Assembly: GCF_004793885.1 (NCBI RefSeq)
Contig: NZ_SRYG01000010.1
Coordinates: 1-64,000, forward strand
Source of the DNA: Dubosiella muris
GTDB lineage: Bacteria > Bacillota_I > Bacilli_A > Erysipelotrichales > Erysipelotrichaceae
Direction: 5' to 3'
DNA: 64,000 nt
This document shows positions 35,378-45,076 of the stretch, in pieces. Under the pieces are notes generated by a model. The model had not been told where the DNA came from. It saw only the letters and a program-made list of their open reading frames with translations, and did no database searches. The position numbers and the translations under genes are program-made. How positions within the stretch are numbered: position 1 is the stretch's first letter; each line of letters begins with the position of its first letter.

Positions 35378-36611
35378 ATGTAAGTCGCAGTTTTTTGTTT
35401 TACTCATTTCATTTTTTGCCGGTGTCTTGCTCATGGCGTTCACCTTTTCAAATTCCGCGATCATGAACGCCGACATTTTGCCGGCGGAAGTCATTTCGTT
35501 CATGAAGTCGAACATCGTTTTGACTTATGTGGCCGGTGGCATGACCGTGGCCGGCATCGTCAACGTGATCCTGATTACGCAAATGCTCATGCCGCTGAGC
35601 CAGTGGGCGCCGTTCATGATTTTCGCGATGTTGTTTATCGCGCCCGATTACGTGTTTATCGCCAGCATCGTGCTTGTCATCCCGATGATGATCTTGTCGT
35701 TGTACGGATGGCTTTCGCTGCGCTCGAACATGACGCGTGAAATGCGGTCCCGCAAAATCAGCGACGAACAGGAAATCGTGCGGATTTATCAAATCCACCA
35801 CGCGCTGCTGCCCGAGTACAAGGAAATGGCGATCGCGTGCCGGAAAAACGTGGAGCGGGTTTCCGCGATTTACGCGCTGGGCATCGTGGCGATCTTCTGC
35901 ATCATGTTGTTCGTCAACAACTTGTGGATCCTGATTATTGCTTTGTTTTTTTACATGATGGCGTTCAACGCCCTGCTTCGGTACCGGACGTCGTGCTTCA
36001 TTCCGATCACGAAGCTGCTTTATGAAAAATGCGATCCGGAAGCGTGCGCGTCGGCCATCATTTATTATTCGACGAAAGGGAAAAAGATCCGTCTGACGCA
36101 AAAGGCGCTCTTCGCGCAATGCCTCATTTATATGAACGACCCGGAACTTGCCCAGGATGTGCTGATTACGTATCCGCGTAAAGATCCGGCCAGCTCGCTG
36201 ACGTACTGGAGCTTGATGGCGTATATCGACTATTTGCTCAAAGACGAGGAAGCGCTTGAAAGAGCCGAGGAGGAGGCGTCGCGGGTTCGTTTGAATTTTG
36301 GTCCGACCGGCGTCATGATTCGTTCGGAGGAGCTCGCTTCCATCAAAAACAAAGTGAATCTCATGAACGGCGATTTCAACGAATGCAAGAAGTTTTACTT
36401 GAACGCGCTCAAGCGCTCTCCGTTTCCATTTCAGCAAGCGGACGCCAGCTACTATATTGCGCTCATTAGCTTCGTGCAGGAAGAATACAAAGTCGCGAAA
36501 ATGTATTTTGAGAAAGTCGTGCAAATCGGAAACAAATTGTATTTTGTCAAAAACGCGAAAGCGTACCTCGACAAGATCGACAACATGGATTTGTCGGACG
36601 AGGAAATGTAA
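35364..36611 (+). CDS. Membrane protein with C-terminal TPR-like region, unknown function
   Basis: The 415-aa protein has about six membrane helices (four in residues 8-118, two more near 168-205) and a cytosolic C-terminal helical region with TPR-like units (for example ASYYIALISFVQEEYKVAKM). It overlaps cysE by 14 nt, with AAAAGGAAAA before the ATG. I do not recognise a named family. Cotranscription with cysE does not by itself indicate a sulfur role. Confidence 0.75.
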   Translation: MWKYKCKSQFFVLLISFFAGVLLMAFTFSNSAIMNADILPAEVISFMKSNIVLTYVAGGMTVAGIVNVILITQMLMPLSQWAPFMIFAMLFIAPDYVFIASIVLVIPMMILSLYGWLSLRSNMTREMRSRKISDEQEIVRIYQIHHALLPEYKEMAIACRKNVERVSAIYALGIVAIFCIMLFVNNLWILIIALFFYMMAFNALLRYRTSCFIPITKLLYEKCDPEACASAIIYYSTKGKKIRLTQKALFAQCLIYMNDPELAQDVLITYPRKDPASSLTYWSLMAYIDYLLKDEEALERAEEEASRVRLNFGPTGVMIRSEELASIKNKVNLMNGDFNECKKFYLNALKRSPFPFQQADASYYIALISFVQEEYKVAKMYFEKVVQIGNKLYFVKNAKAYLDKIDNMDLSDEEM

Positions 36612-36620
36612 GACGATTGA

Positions 36621-36652
36621 AACGGAAAGATTTTGGCCTTTCCGTTTTTTTT
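36621..36652 (+). terminator. Terminator of cysE operon
   Basis: The stem AACGGAAAG / CTTTCCGTT is followed by T8. Confidence 0.85.
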
Positions 36653-36829
36653 ACACCTTTCCTTGCGAAAGCAAAAAGGGTATATTCGTTGAAATAGGAA
36701 TAACGGATGGAAGCATCGGCGTTTATGATTGCGTTGTGTTGACAAAAAAAGCTTTATAACATGCCGAACGAAACAACAAAAGCCGCGTTTTGGATTGCGA
36801 TGCATAGAAAAAGTTCGCTTTCCGGTTCA

Positions 36830-36857
36830 TTGACAGTTTTAACTGCACCAATATAAT
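36830..36857 (+). promoter_or_regulatory. Consensus promoter of type III TA-like locus
   Basis: TTGACA (36830-36835), a 16-bp spacer and TATAAT (36852-36857): the best match to consensus in the neighbourhood. Confidence 0.75.
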
Positions 36858-36863
36858 TAATTT

Positions 36864-36935
36864 GGAAAGTTGAAATTTCCTTTGAAGCCCGAGGATGACG
36901 GGATGCGAAAGCGAAGAATATTGCCTTTTTTTATA
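36864..36935 (+). ncRNA. Candidate type III antitoxin RNA / structured leader
   Basis: Between a consensus promoter and the broken toxin gene lies a structured stretch: hairpins GGAAA-N7-TTTCC and CCCG-N7-CGGG, a GCGAAAGC tetraloop, then a T run (about 36925-36933). Type III antitoxins are RNAs at this position. Tandem repeats normally seen in them are not obvious, so this may be a single unit or decayed. Confidence 0.4.
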
Positions 36936-36947
36936 GAAAGGAAGACT

Positions 36948-37433
36948 ATGGGAAGTCAAAATAAACGAAAAATCAAAGTTGGTATGGTTCATCATAACTT
37001 TTTTAAAGACCTTAAAGATTCAGATCCAGAATTGTTAACGGGTAAAAGAGAGAGATGCATAGAAGGCCCTGTCTCATCTTGATCAAGATAAAATACAAAA
37101 AGAAAGATTATACCTTTGCTTTGCCACTCCGCTCAAATATATCCGGTTTTTGTCCTAAAAACACTTATTTCGCATTGCCTACGCGTTCCACTACCCGTGA
37201 TAGAAACCATCATGGAATCCATTATTCAAAAGCTTTTCCAGTTGACCCAAAATATTTACTCCCTTACCAAATGAATGACGACATGTATGGAGAACTTGTT
37301 CTTGCTTTGATTGAAAAAAAACATCAAACAAATCATTCGAGATTTTAGATCTTATATTGTAAATTACGAAAAAGGAATCCGTCCTAAATTTTGCGTTGAC
37401 ATGGAGAACGCAATCGAGAAACAAAATTTGTAG
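36948..37433 (+). pseudogene. ToxN/TenpN-like type III toxin gene broken by two frameshifts
   Basis: Three consecutive frames make one coherent protein of about 160 aa. Frame 1 starts MGSQNKRKIKVGMVHHNF (ATG 36948, AGAAAGGAAG upstream) and is lost at an AG-dinucleotide run (37047-37054). Frame 2 gives YTFALPLRSNI and GIHYSKAFPV, the core of TenpN-type endoribonucleases, and is lost at an A8 run near 37315-37322. Frame 3 continues KNIKQIIRDFRSYIVNYEKG to TAG 37431. Removing one AG and one base of the A run restores the frame. AT-rich composition indicates transfer. Confidence 0.65.
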
Positions 37434-37648
37434 TCAATTCCTCTTTTTGATTCTTCCATCTATCGTCTAAACGAAATACAAGAAATCATCCTTTTCATTG
37501 CGGATATCTTCTTTTTGCTTTCAATACGAAACTTTCATTTTATACGGGCTGTAAAGGCTCAAAAACCGGTAGACGAATTTGACAGCGTGAAAAATGCGTC
37601 GTTTAACGTTGCCGATGGGACGAAGCGTTTTCCCTTCCCAATGACGTT
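37434..37648. other. Short intergenic stretch without recognisable genes
   Basis: AT-rich at the left, normal composition at the right. I see no gene, repeat or clear terminator. Confidence 0.5.
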
Positions 37649-38194
37649 TCATGGTTCGCGAACCAAACTCCACGCCAGCACCACATTGACGCCGACGCTA
37701 AACGCCATCTCGCACAAAGCGTTGACGTGGCCTGCGCTTGTCAGACATAAGAAGCTGAGAGCGAACACGGTCATCAAGGAAAAGCCCAGTTGGCGGTACG
37801 CTTTGGAAAGGGTGAAGACAGGCTGGAAAAACGTGACGATCCATTCAAGCATGAAGGCGCAAACGCACACGATCGCCAGCCACACGTGGATGTCGTTGAC
37901 CCAGCCGGGCAGCCCGGGATCGTAAGGCACGACGCACGAAAGCGGCATGCCGGCGCAAATGAAAAGGTGGAGGAATTTTTGGTACGAAATATGGTACCTG
38001 TTCCAAATCGACTTGGAAAACCAGTACATACCAATCACACTCGACACGGCCCAAATCCACAAAAAGAGCGGATGGTGGAGGGTGTTGCCGATATAGCTTA
38101 AATTGTCATACGACGGGTCGATCATAAAAAAGACGAGCGCGTTCAGCGCCGGATTGAGCAGCCAGCCATACAAAAGAATCCAAAAACGTTTCAT
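37649..38194 (-). CDS. Polytopic membrane protein of unknown function (DUF998-like)
   Basis: The 181-aa protein has about six membrane helices; the pattern of loop residues (LSYIGN, CAGMPLSCVVPYDP) recalls DUF998-type proteins. ATG 38194 begins the conserved part. No ribosome site precedes it; TACAAT (38206-38201 on this strand) ends 6 nt upstream, so this transcript may also be leaderless. Upstream in-frame extension crosses the promoter and is rejected. Confidence 0.65.
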   Translation of the reverse strand: MKRFWILLYGWLLNPALNALVFFMIDPSYDNLSYIGNTLHHPLFLWIWAVSSVIGMYWFSKSIWNRYHISYQKFLHLFICAGMPLSCVVPYDPGLPGWVNDIHVWLAIVCVCAFMLEWIVTFFQPVFTLSKAYRQLGFSLMTVFALSFLCLTSAGHVNALCEMAFSVGVNVVLAWSLVREP

Positions 38195-38338
38195 TCGACT
38201 ATTGTAGCGAAAAGATGGAAATTTGTATATCGGTGCCGGCAAAAAAGCGGAAAGATTTGGAGAACGTGTGCCGATTTCCGGAAAATACGCTATGATGGAA
38301 AAGTGAAAGTGTTTCAAAAGCACGGAAAGGAAGTTTTT

Positions 38339-39100
38339 ATGTATACGATTAAAAATCTCAAAAACAATCCCAATATTGAAATGACGGCCCAGGCCGGGCC
38401 GTTCACGATTTGGGAGTACAAGCAGGAGCGCTCGACTAACATCGCCGACGCCTCCATGGAATATTACGCTTCGAAAATGAACATCCGCAAGCGGCAGGTT
38501 TTATGCCAGGTAAGCCGCGGCGAAGGCATCGTGCTGCAAGCCGGCGCGATGCAGTGGACAGCCGGCAACGTCAACGCGACGACGGGCGTCAAAGGCGTCG
38601 GCGACTTTTTCGGGAAGATGATTGGCGGCAGCGTGACCGGCGAGGCCGGGATCAAGCCGGAATACCAAGGTGAAGGCGTCGTCATGACCGAGCCGACCTA
38701 CAAATATTTGCTGCCGGTCGACGTGTCGGAATGGGGCAGCGGTATCGTGCTGGAAGACGGCATGTTTTTGGCGTGCTCCGAGCGGCTGGAGCGCAAAGTC
38801 GTTTCCCGCAAGTCGCTATCCAGCGCGGTGGCGGGAAACGAAGGTCTGTTTAACTTGTGCCTGCGCGGATCGGGCGTGGCGATTTTGGAAAGCCGCTATC
38901 CGAAAGAAGAGCTCATCGAAATCACACTGGAAAACGACGAGCTGAAAATCGACGGCTCCATGGCGGTGGCATGGAGTGCCGACCTTCAATTTACCGTTGA
39001 GCGGGCGGGAAAAACGCTTGTCGGTTCCGCTGCGAGCGGCGAAGGTCTGGTCAACGTGTTTCGGGGAACAGGCAAAGTGCTCATGGCCCCGGTTGCCTAG
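38339..39100 (+). CDS. AIM24-family protein
   Basis: The 253-aa protein has the AIM24/TIGR00266-like beta-helical fold, with repeated Gly-rich strands (GEGIVLQAGAMQW, GEGVVMTEPTYKY, GSGIVLEDGMFLACS). Bacterial members have no settled function. AAAGGAAG precedes ATG 38339. It is monocistronic with its own terminator. Confidence 0.85.
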   Translation: MYTIKNLKNNPNIEMTAQAGPFTIWEYKQERSTNIADASMEYYASKMNIRKRQVLCQVSRGEGIVLQAGAMQWTAGNVNATTGVKGVGDFFGKMIGGSVTGEAGIKPEYQGEGVVMTEPTYKYLLPVDVSEWGSGIVLEDGMFLACSERLERKVVSRKSLSSAVAGNEGLFNLCLRGSGVAILESRYPKEELIEITLENDELKIDGSMAVAWSADLQFTVERAGKTLVGSAASGEGLVNVFRGTGKVLMAPVA

Positions 39101-39106
39101 AAAATC

Positions 39107-39129
39107 AGGATGCTTCGGCATCCTTTTTT
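39107..39129 (+). terminator. Terminator of AIM24-like gene
   Basis: The stem AGGATGC / GCATCCT with a TTCG tetraloop is followed by T6. Confidence 0.9.
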
Positions 39130-39279
39130 GCTGGAAATGGAGCCGTTTATTGGGATTGACTCACAAAATATGGGATGTTTTGAGCGTTACAATCTGTGTG
39201 AACAATGAAAAATGCTAAACTGAAATTGCTGGAGAGCACCTGTTCCATGTGCAAACCACTTTTAGAAAGGGGGAATTCC

Positions 39280-42200
39280 ATGAAAACAGGATTGCGAGGA
39301 TTGTTTTGTCTCGCATTAACCGGCACTTTGTCGGTTAGTTATGTTCTTCCTGTTCAAGCCGAAGAAGCCGGTTCTGAAGCGCCAGCCGAGGATCCATCCG
39401 TGGCGGAAACGACAGAAGAAACCGGCCAGGTAGCGGAAGAATGTGAAGTTCCCGCACCCCAACAAGAAATTCCGGTCGAATCCACAAATCCGCCTCCCGA
39501 CTCATCCACACCAAATGACGTAGAAGAACCGGTGGAGGACACGCCGCAACCGGCCGAACCCGAGCAGCCAAAAGAGGAAGCGAAGGAAGAGGACGAAGAG
39601 AAGGATGACGTGGAAACGACGATTCGCGCCAACGGCATCGAGCTCACCGGCCTTGATCTGGCTGCTGTCAAAATCAAAGAGGAAACGACGGCGGCAAAAG
39701 CGTGGCGCGACACCCTGGAAACGGACGATGAATCGGTGGAATCTATCAAAGAATGGTCATTGAGTCCGGCAATCGCGGGCTCTTTCAAAGCGCGTTTTGA
39801 ACTGGACGATTCCACGCTGCCTTGCGTTTTATACGAGGTAGTCGATGGCAATCTCCATCCGCTTGCCTCTTCCAACGACTTTAATGGAAACACGGTTTCC
39901 TTTGACGGAGAGCAAATTGAAAAAATCGTTCTCGCGCAAATGGCGCCAAAGGAAAAGCCGAAAAAGGCGCGCGCCATCGAGCGGGCCGCCCAAAAGGTGA
40001 CCATCGACTTCAAGGTCCAGTATCCGGGCAGCACGTCGTATGAAAGTGTGACCAACTGGAGCGATACGACCCAGGAAATCAACGCGGGCGACACGTTGCA
40101 AGCGGTGACGTTTCCGACCAACGCGCAACTTGAAAAGGTAAAAGGCGACAACTTGTTAACGAACTGGTACACCGATGAAGCGTGCACCCAAAAAGCGGAT
40201 ATGAACGCGCCAGTCAACGCGTCGATGACCTTGTACGCCAAATACGTGGAATCGCGTTATGTGCGGATGCGAGAGCTCATCAACACGGAAAATCCGCCTT
40301 CCCAAACATTCACGTGGCATTTGACGGCGACGACGAATTCGCCGGCCGATATTTATACGCCGGCGATATCCAGCGACATCACGAAAAACGGTACAAACGA
40401 CTATACGTTGAATTTGCCGGACGACAGCGATATTCGCTTTTACATGCCGGTCGGCACGACGTTCCAAATCGTGGAGGACGATTACTCCTCCCAGGGGTAC
40501 GACACGTACTGGCAATGGAAGCACCAAATTGTCCGTGGAAACACGAGCGATCCGATCACGCTCAGCTCCAACGAATCGTTTTATTTCATCAACTGCAAGC
40601 AGCCATATATTCGATACGATGTGTATACGTACGCGAACGTGGTGTATTCCGATGATAAAAATACGACACTGCTGTCGGATTACGGAATGGGAACCGGAAA
40701 AGTCTGGGGACCAACTGTAACAAGACCAGGGTACTGGCCTCTAGGGTTGAACTTGTTTACGATGCATCCGGATATCCTTTATCCAAACGACAATCCGAAT
40801 CAAAATATTTCGCCTAGCTTTACGGGAACGCAAATCAACGGATACGCCACGATCACGGTCGGCGGCTACACGTATCAATACGCCGCGACGCCGGAGCAGC
40901 AGACAAAGCCGGGCTATTTCACGGTGAACTGGACAAAAATTCAAAGCGCCTACAACCGGAGGCCCGGCAGCAACGATATGTATACAACGAGTGATAATCC
41001 TATTTCGTACTTGATGACAGGCGATGTCATTTTGAATCGAATCATCCCGCACGATGTGACGTTTAAGGTTCGCTATCCGGGCAGCACGAATTTTGAAACG
41101 ATGCGCAACTTTAACCCCGGACCTCTCATTCAGGGGGATCCTTTGTCTTCGTTGAATCCGCCCGATTCCGATATGACACAAAACGGTGTCACCTACAAGC
41201 TATCCTCGTGGTACACAAACGAGAATTTAACGACCAAGGCGGATATGGACGGAACGGTAAACGCCAACACGACCCTTTACGCCACGTACATGCCGGTCAA
41301 TGCGGTGTACACGTATGGAAACATCAAAGATGGCAGCGGTCAGGTGCTGGCGACGATGGGTCTTGGCACGGCAAGCGCGACCGGCGTCAATTTGCCGCTT
41401 CCCGGCCAGGCGCAAACGGGCGTGAATTTGATGGACAACTCCACGACGATCGACTATCCCGCGCGCTATCCGAACATTACCTATAACGGAATCACGTACG
41501 CCTATACGGCAGACGCGACGCCGGGAACCAACGAGTACACGATTCAATGGGATTCTCTGGAAGCGAAAAACATGGTGATTGCCGGCGACAACAGCGCCTA
41601 CACGCCGCAAGCCGGGTCGGTTTACTGGCTCAACGGGACGATCACATTAAATCCGATGCGCTACACGTTCGCGATTTATTCGATGAATCCGGGCAGCACG
41701 ACGTACACGCGGGAGCGGTATGGCTATGTTGACGAAGGTGGCGAGGTTACCAATATCGCCTTGAATTATATTAAATCATGGAATGGAAAAGAATATTATG
41801 CGACGCAGTTCTATACCAATCCGGAATGTACGATCAAAGCGGATTTGGTGCAGGAAAGCCAGACGTCAAGAACATACAAAACGAAAAACCCGGTCGAAAG
41901 CAATGTGACGCTGTATAAAAAATACGAGCCTATGAACGAGCTGATGATCAAGACCCAAATCAACGGACCGTCGGATGCGCAGCAAAAAGCCTCGTTCGCG
42001 ATCACAAGCTCGAACCCGGGGCCAAACTTCACGATTCCGGCTGCCGGCTATCCGATCCACGCGATTCCGGCTTTTCAAAACACGCAGATGACCGAGACCG
42101 GGCCAGGAGACTATACGTGGAACATGCCGATTCAATCACAGGTTTTCCGGTTTTATTTACCGGATCAAACCACGTTCGACATTTCCCAGAACAGCCTTGC

Positions 42201-43401
42201 CCAGCAAGGCTACAAAACCTACTATCAATGGGACGGGCAAGTGCGTGAAACGCTTTCCACCGGCGATATTGTGATTCCGGCCGGGCAGAGCACGCTGGGC
42301 ATCATTTACGCCAAAGGGCCATACATAAAACAAAATATTTATTCCTATGGCAAACTTCCGGATGGAACGTATGTCGGACTCGGTCAAGGGCAGGCGAGCG
42401 CCGGACCATTGTTGAGTGTGGATAAAGCGGCGGTCCAAACAAACTATATGGATTTCAATCCGGACATTACCGGACCGGCCATCTATCCGAATATCACGTA
42501 TCAGGGAAAACAATACGTGTACGCAGACGCAAACAGCGCGCAAGCCCGACAGCCGGGCTACTACACGATTTCCTCATGGGATACATTGAAAGCGGTGCAG
42601 GCGGTGGAGCCTGGAGCGAACAACTTCTATCCCGCTTCGCAAACCGCCAACTATCGTTTGAACGGCACGATCCATTTGAACACGTACAACGAGATGACGT
42701 TTAAGGTAAAGGACGTAGGCTCGCAACAGTTTACGGATGTGCAAAACTACGCGCCAGTCAAACTGGACACGAACGATCCGTTGTCGAGTGTCGCGCCGGC
42801 GATGCCGGACAAGACGGTCAACGGAATCACCTATACGTTGAAGGGATGGTACACGAACGAGGCGCTGACGAACGCAGCCAACTTGAATGGCACGATGGCG
42901 CAGGATACGACCTTGTATGGCGAGTACACGCCGGCGATGAAGACTCTTACGTTGCGTAGCGACAATGTGAATGGCAATTTGGACGCCGACGCCCATCAGG
43001 CATTCACATACCGGATCACGCTGAGTCCATCCAGTCAAATGTCGGTCACGGCATCCAGCAATGTAAAGCTGGTAGGAAACAACACCTACGAGGTCACATT
43101 GGAAAGCGGGCAGGAGGCGACGCTGAATGTTCCGGATGGAACAACGTATTCGATCGTTCAAACCAATCCGAGTTCCTTGTATGAAACCTCGTGGCAGGCT
43201 GCCAACGGCAATGGATCCGTATCGGGAACGAACAGGTCGGCCGCGCAGCAAGTCGTTGGCGATTCGACGTGCACGTTCACGAACCGGCGCGCCAGTCCGC
43301 CGCCAACCGCCTACGACTCGAATGACTGGACGCCTTATCTTTTGATGGCGGGCGCCTTGATCGCGATGGCCGGATTTCTGCTGCGAAGGAGAAAAGGATG
43401 A
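39280..43401 (+). CDS. Large pilus tip/ancillary surface protein with InlB-type repeats
   Basis: The 1373-aa secreted protein has a signal peptide (to about residue 27), a Pro/Glu-rich spacer and four InlB/flg_new-like beta-grasp repeats, each ending WYTNE-like then LYAKY-like (near 40260, 41290, 41930, 42930). Three intervening domains carry YSYGK/YTYGN-type segments. The C-terminus has a sorting signal: PPPTAY, hydrophobic helix, RRRKG. By position it matches Cpa of the S. pyogenes FCT locus. AAAGGGGG precedes ATG 39280. It overlaps sipA by 4 nt. Confidence 0.85.
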   Translation: MKTGLRGLFCLALTGTLSVSYVLPVQAEEAGSEAPAEDPSVAETTEETGQVAEECEVPAPQQEIPVESTNPPPDSSTPNDVEEPVEDTPQPAEPEQPKEEAKEEDEEKDDVETTIRANGIELTGLDLAAVKIKEETTAAKAWRDTLETDDESVESIKEWSLSPAIAGSFKARFELDDSTLPCVLYEVVDGNLHPLASSNDFNGNTVSFDGEQIEKIVLAQMAPKEKPKKARAIERAAQKVTIDFKVQYPGSTSYESVTNWSDTTQEINAGDTLQAVTFPTNAQLEKVKGDNLLTNWYTDEACTQKADMNAPVNASMTLYAKYVESRYVRMRELINTENPPSQTFTWHLTATTNSPADIYTPAISSDITKNGTNDYTLNLPDDSDIRFYMPVGTTFQIVEDDYSSQGYDTYWQWKHQIVRGNTSDPITLSSNESFYFINCKQPYIRYDVYTYANVVYSDDKNTTLLSDYGMGTGKVWGPTVTRPGYWPLGLNLFTMHPDILYPNDNPNQNISPSFTGTQINGYATITVGGYTYQYAATPEQQTKPGYFTVNWTKIQSAYNRRPGSNDMYTTSDNPISYLMTGDVILNRIIPHDVTFKVRYPGSTNFETMRNFNPGPLIQGDPLSSLNPPDSDMTQNGVTYKLSSWYTNENLTTKADMDGTVNANTTLYATYMPVNAVYTYGNIKDGSGQVLATMGLGTASATGVNLPLPGQAQTGVNLMDNSTTIDYPARYPNITYNGITYAYTADATPGTNEYTIQWDSLEAKNMVIAGDNSAYTPQAGSVYWLNGTITLNPMRYTFAIYSMNPGSTTYTRERYGYVDEGGEVTNIALNYIKSWNGKEYYATQFYTNPECTIKADLVQESQTSRTYKTKNPVESNVTLYKKYEPMNELMIKTQINGPSDAQQKASFAITSSNPGPNFTIPAAGYPIHAIPAFQNTQMTETGPGDYTWNMPIQSQVFRFYLPDQTTFDISQNSLAQQGYKTYYQWDGQVRETLSTGDIVIPAGQSTLGIIYAKGPYIKQNIYSYGKLPDGTYVGLGQGQASAGPLLSVDKAAVQTNYMDFNPDITGPAIYPNITYQGKQYVYADANSAQARQPGYYTISSWDTLKAVQAVEPGANNFYPASQTANYRLNGTIHLNTYNEMTFKVKDVGSQQFTDVQNYAPVKLDTNDPLSSVAPAMPDKTVNGITYTLKGWYTNEALTNAANLNGTMAQDTTLYGEYTPAMKTLTLRSDNVNGNLDADAHQAFTYRITLSPSSQMSVTASSNVKLVGNNTYEVTLESGQEATLNVPDGTTYSIVQTNPSSLYETSWQAANGNGSVSGTNRSAAQQVVGDSTCTFTNRRASPPPTAYDSNDWTPYLLMAGALIAMAGFLLRRRKG

Positions 43402-43910
43402 GCGATGATCAGCAACGAAAAAAGGACAAAGCCGAAATCAAATTGTTTTTGAAGCGGCTCGCCATCTTCGTGGTGGCGATGGTCATCCTGTTTGGTTTCG
43501 TTTTTCGAATCGTCGTCATGCCAAGCGACGATATGAAGCCGGCCATCCGGATCGGCGATATCGAGCTGGTGTATTGCCTGCCTTCGACCAAACGGGTCGG
43601 ACAGGTCGTCTATTACAAAGAGGATGGAAAAAAATACACGGGGCGGATCGTCGCGGGGCCGAAAGACACGGTTTCGATTCAGGACGAAACGTTGTATATC
43701 AACGGCAACCCGACATCCAATCCATCCATTTACTATGAAACGCCTGCGTATGAAGGCGATGTGAAATATCCGCTCACCTTGAAAGAGGACGAATATTTCG
43801 TTTTGAGCGATTTTAGGGAAGGGGCAGTTGACAGTCGAAGTTTTGGTCCGGTAAATAAAAGCCAGATCATCGGGACTGTCATCACGATTATCAGACGCTC
43901 GCAAATCTAG
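43398..43910 (+). CDS. sipA: SipA-like pseudo-signal peptidase for pilus assembly
   Basis: The 170-aa protein has one N-terminal membrane helix (about 20-40) and a type I signal peptidase fold. The catalytic Ser of the SM motif is Asp45 (MPSDDMKP) and the general-base Lys is Gly82 (TGRIVAGPKD). The same Ser-to-Asp and Lys-to-Gly changes define SipA of S. pyogenes, which is needed for pilus polymerisation but is not a classical protease. It sits between tip and backbone pilin genes, as in FCT loci. Confidence 0.87.
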   Translation: MSDDQQRKKDKAEIKLFLKRLAIFVVAMVILFGFVFRIVVMPSDDMKPAIRIGDIELVYCLPSTKRVGQVVYYKEDGKKYTGRIVAGPKDTVSIQDETLYINGNPTSNPSIYYETPAYEGDVKYPLTLKEDEYFVLSDFREGAVDSRSFGPVNKSQIIGTVITIIRRSQI

Positions 43911-43945
43911 CGTGAAAAGAAAGAAATGAATCTTAGGAGATGAAA

Positions 43946-45076
43946 ATGAATACATTAAAAAAAGGTTTAATGTCTATCGCCGCTTTGTCATTGGCGGCAG
44001 TGATGGGTGGGGCGATGTTGACACCGGCTTTCGCAAAAAACGGAAACACGAATACGCCCGGCATATCCATTGATATTGTAAAAACATTGCATAAAGATCC
44101 AAATGTGCCAGTTCCGCAAGATCCGGTTGTATTCAATATTCAACCAGGCACGCAGGCGGATATCAATGTGAGCAGCTACAATGGAAACCCGATCTATCCG
44201 GGAATCGCGAATGTCTTTCCTTCCACGGTAAGCATCGCTCCGGTTGCGAATACGACGACCATCATCCAATCGGGAAATCCAGTTGGTTATTCTAACCATG
44301 CTACATTGACACCGAGTTCGACGGCTACTTTCCCTCGCGCGGGAATCTACCGATATGTGGTAACCGAGCAGACGCCAACATATGATGGCTTGGCGCTAAC
44401 GCCGAACTCCACGGCCTCCTATTATTTAGATGTGTATGTCACAAACAACGTGACAACAAACGCGAAGGAAGTAACGGATATTATCGCATGGAACGCAGGT
44501 CAGGCGGGCGCGAGCACAGCCAATCCTTCCACGTTCAAAGTCGATCAATTCGACTTCAGCAACACGTATACGACACACGATTTGACGATTCAAAATTACA
44601 TCACAGGTAATGCTGCGGATACAAGTTTAGTATTTGACTATACTTTGAAAGTCAACACGACAGAACCAAATCAAACGTTGTACGTTCAAATGCCGGATGG
44701 TTCGTATCAAACCTTACAGGCCACGAATGGTGTGGCGACGCTGCCAAATATTAAACTGGGACAAAACCAGACGTTTACTGTTTATGGATTGAGCGCCAAT
44801 GACACGTTCACGGTGACGGAAACCAATCCGCAGCCTGATTACAATGTCAGCATCAATTTGGCAAGTGGTGATAAATCCGACGATACGGTGGATGCGATGA
44901 CAGAAACATTGACCGGTAAGGTTGGAACAAGCGATGATACATGGAACTTTGTGAACTATCGTCAGGGAACTGTTCCGACGGCGTTCTTCACAACATACGG
45001 TCCTTACGTAGCCGGCGTTGCCGTATTGGGCGGACTTGGCTATGCGATGTTCAGAAAGAAGAAGGACAACGAATAA
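43946..45076 (+). CDS. Major pilus backbone protein, FctA/Spy0128-like
   Basis: The 376-aa protein has a signal peptide (cleavage after AFA near residue 29), two Ig-like domains with isopeptide-bond hallmarks (Lys in IDIVKTL, Glu in VVTEQTP, Asn in FDFSNTY; then FDYTLKVN, TVTETN, WNFVNYR), and a sorting signal VPTAFF, helix, RKKKDNE. This is the streptococcal pilin linkage-domain plan. ATG 43946 is chosen because AGGAG lies 6 nt upstream; ATG 43940 abuts it. It is the expected polymerising subunit. Confidence 0.88.
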   Translation: MNTLKKGLMSIAALSLAAVMGGAMLTPAFAKNGNTNTPGISIDIVKTLHKDPNVPVPQDPVVFNIQPGTQADINVSSYNGNPIYPGIANVFPSTVSIAPVANTTTIIQSGNPVGYSNHATLTPSSTATFPRAGIYRYVVTEQTPTYDGLALTPNSTASYYLDVYVTNNVTTNAKEVTDIIAWNAGQAGASTANPSTFKVDQFDFSNTYTTHDLTIQNYITGNAADTSLVFDYTLKVNTTEPNQTLYVQMPDGSYQTLQATNGVATLPNIKLGQNQTFTVYGLSANDTFTVTETNPQPDYNVSINLASGDKSDDTVDAMTETLTGKVGTSDDTWNFVNYRQGTVPTAFFTTYGPYVAGVAVLGGLGYAMFRKKKDNE

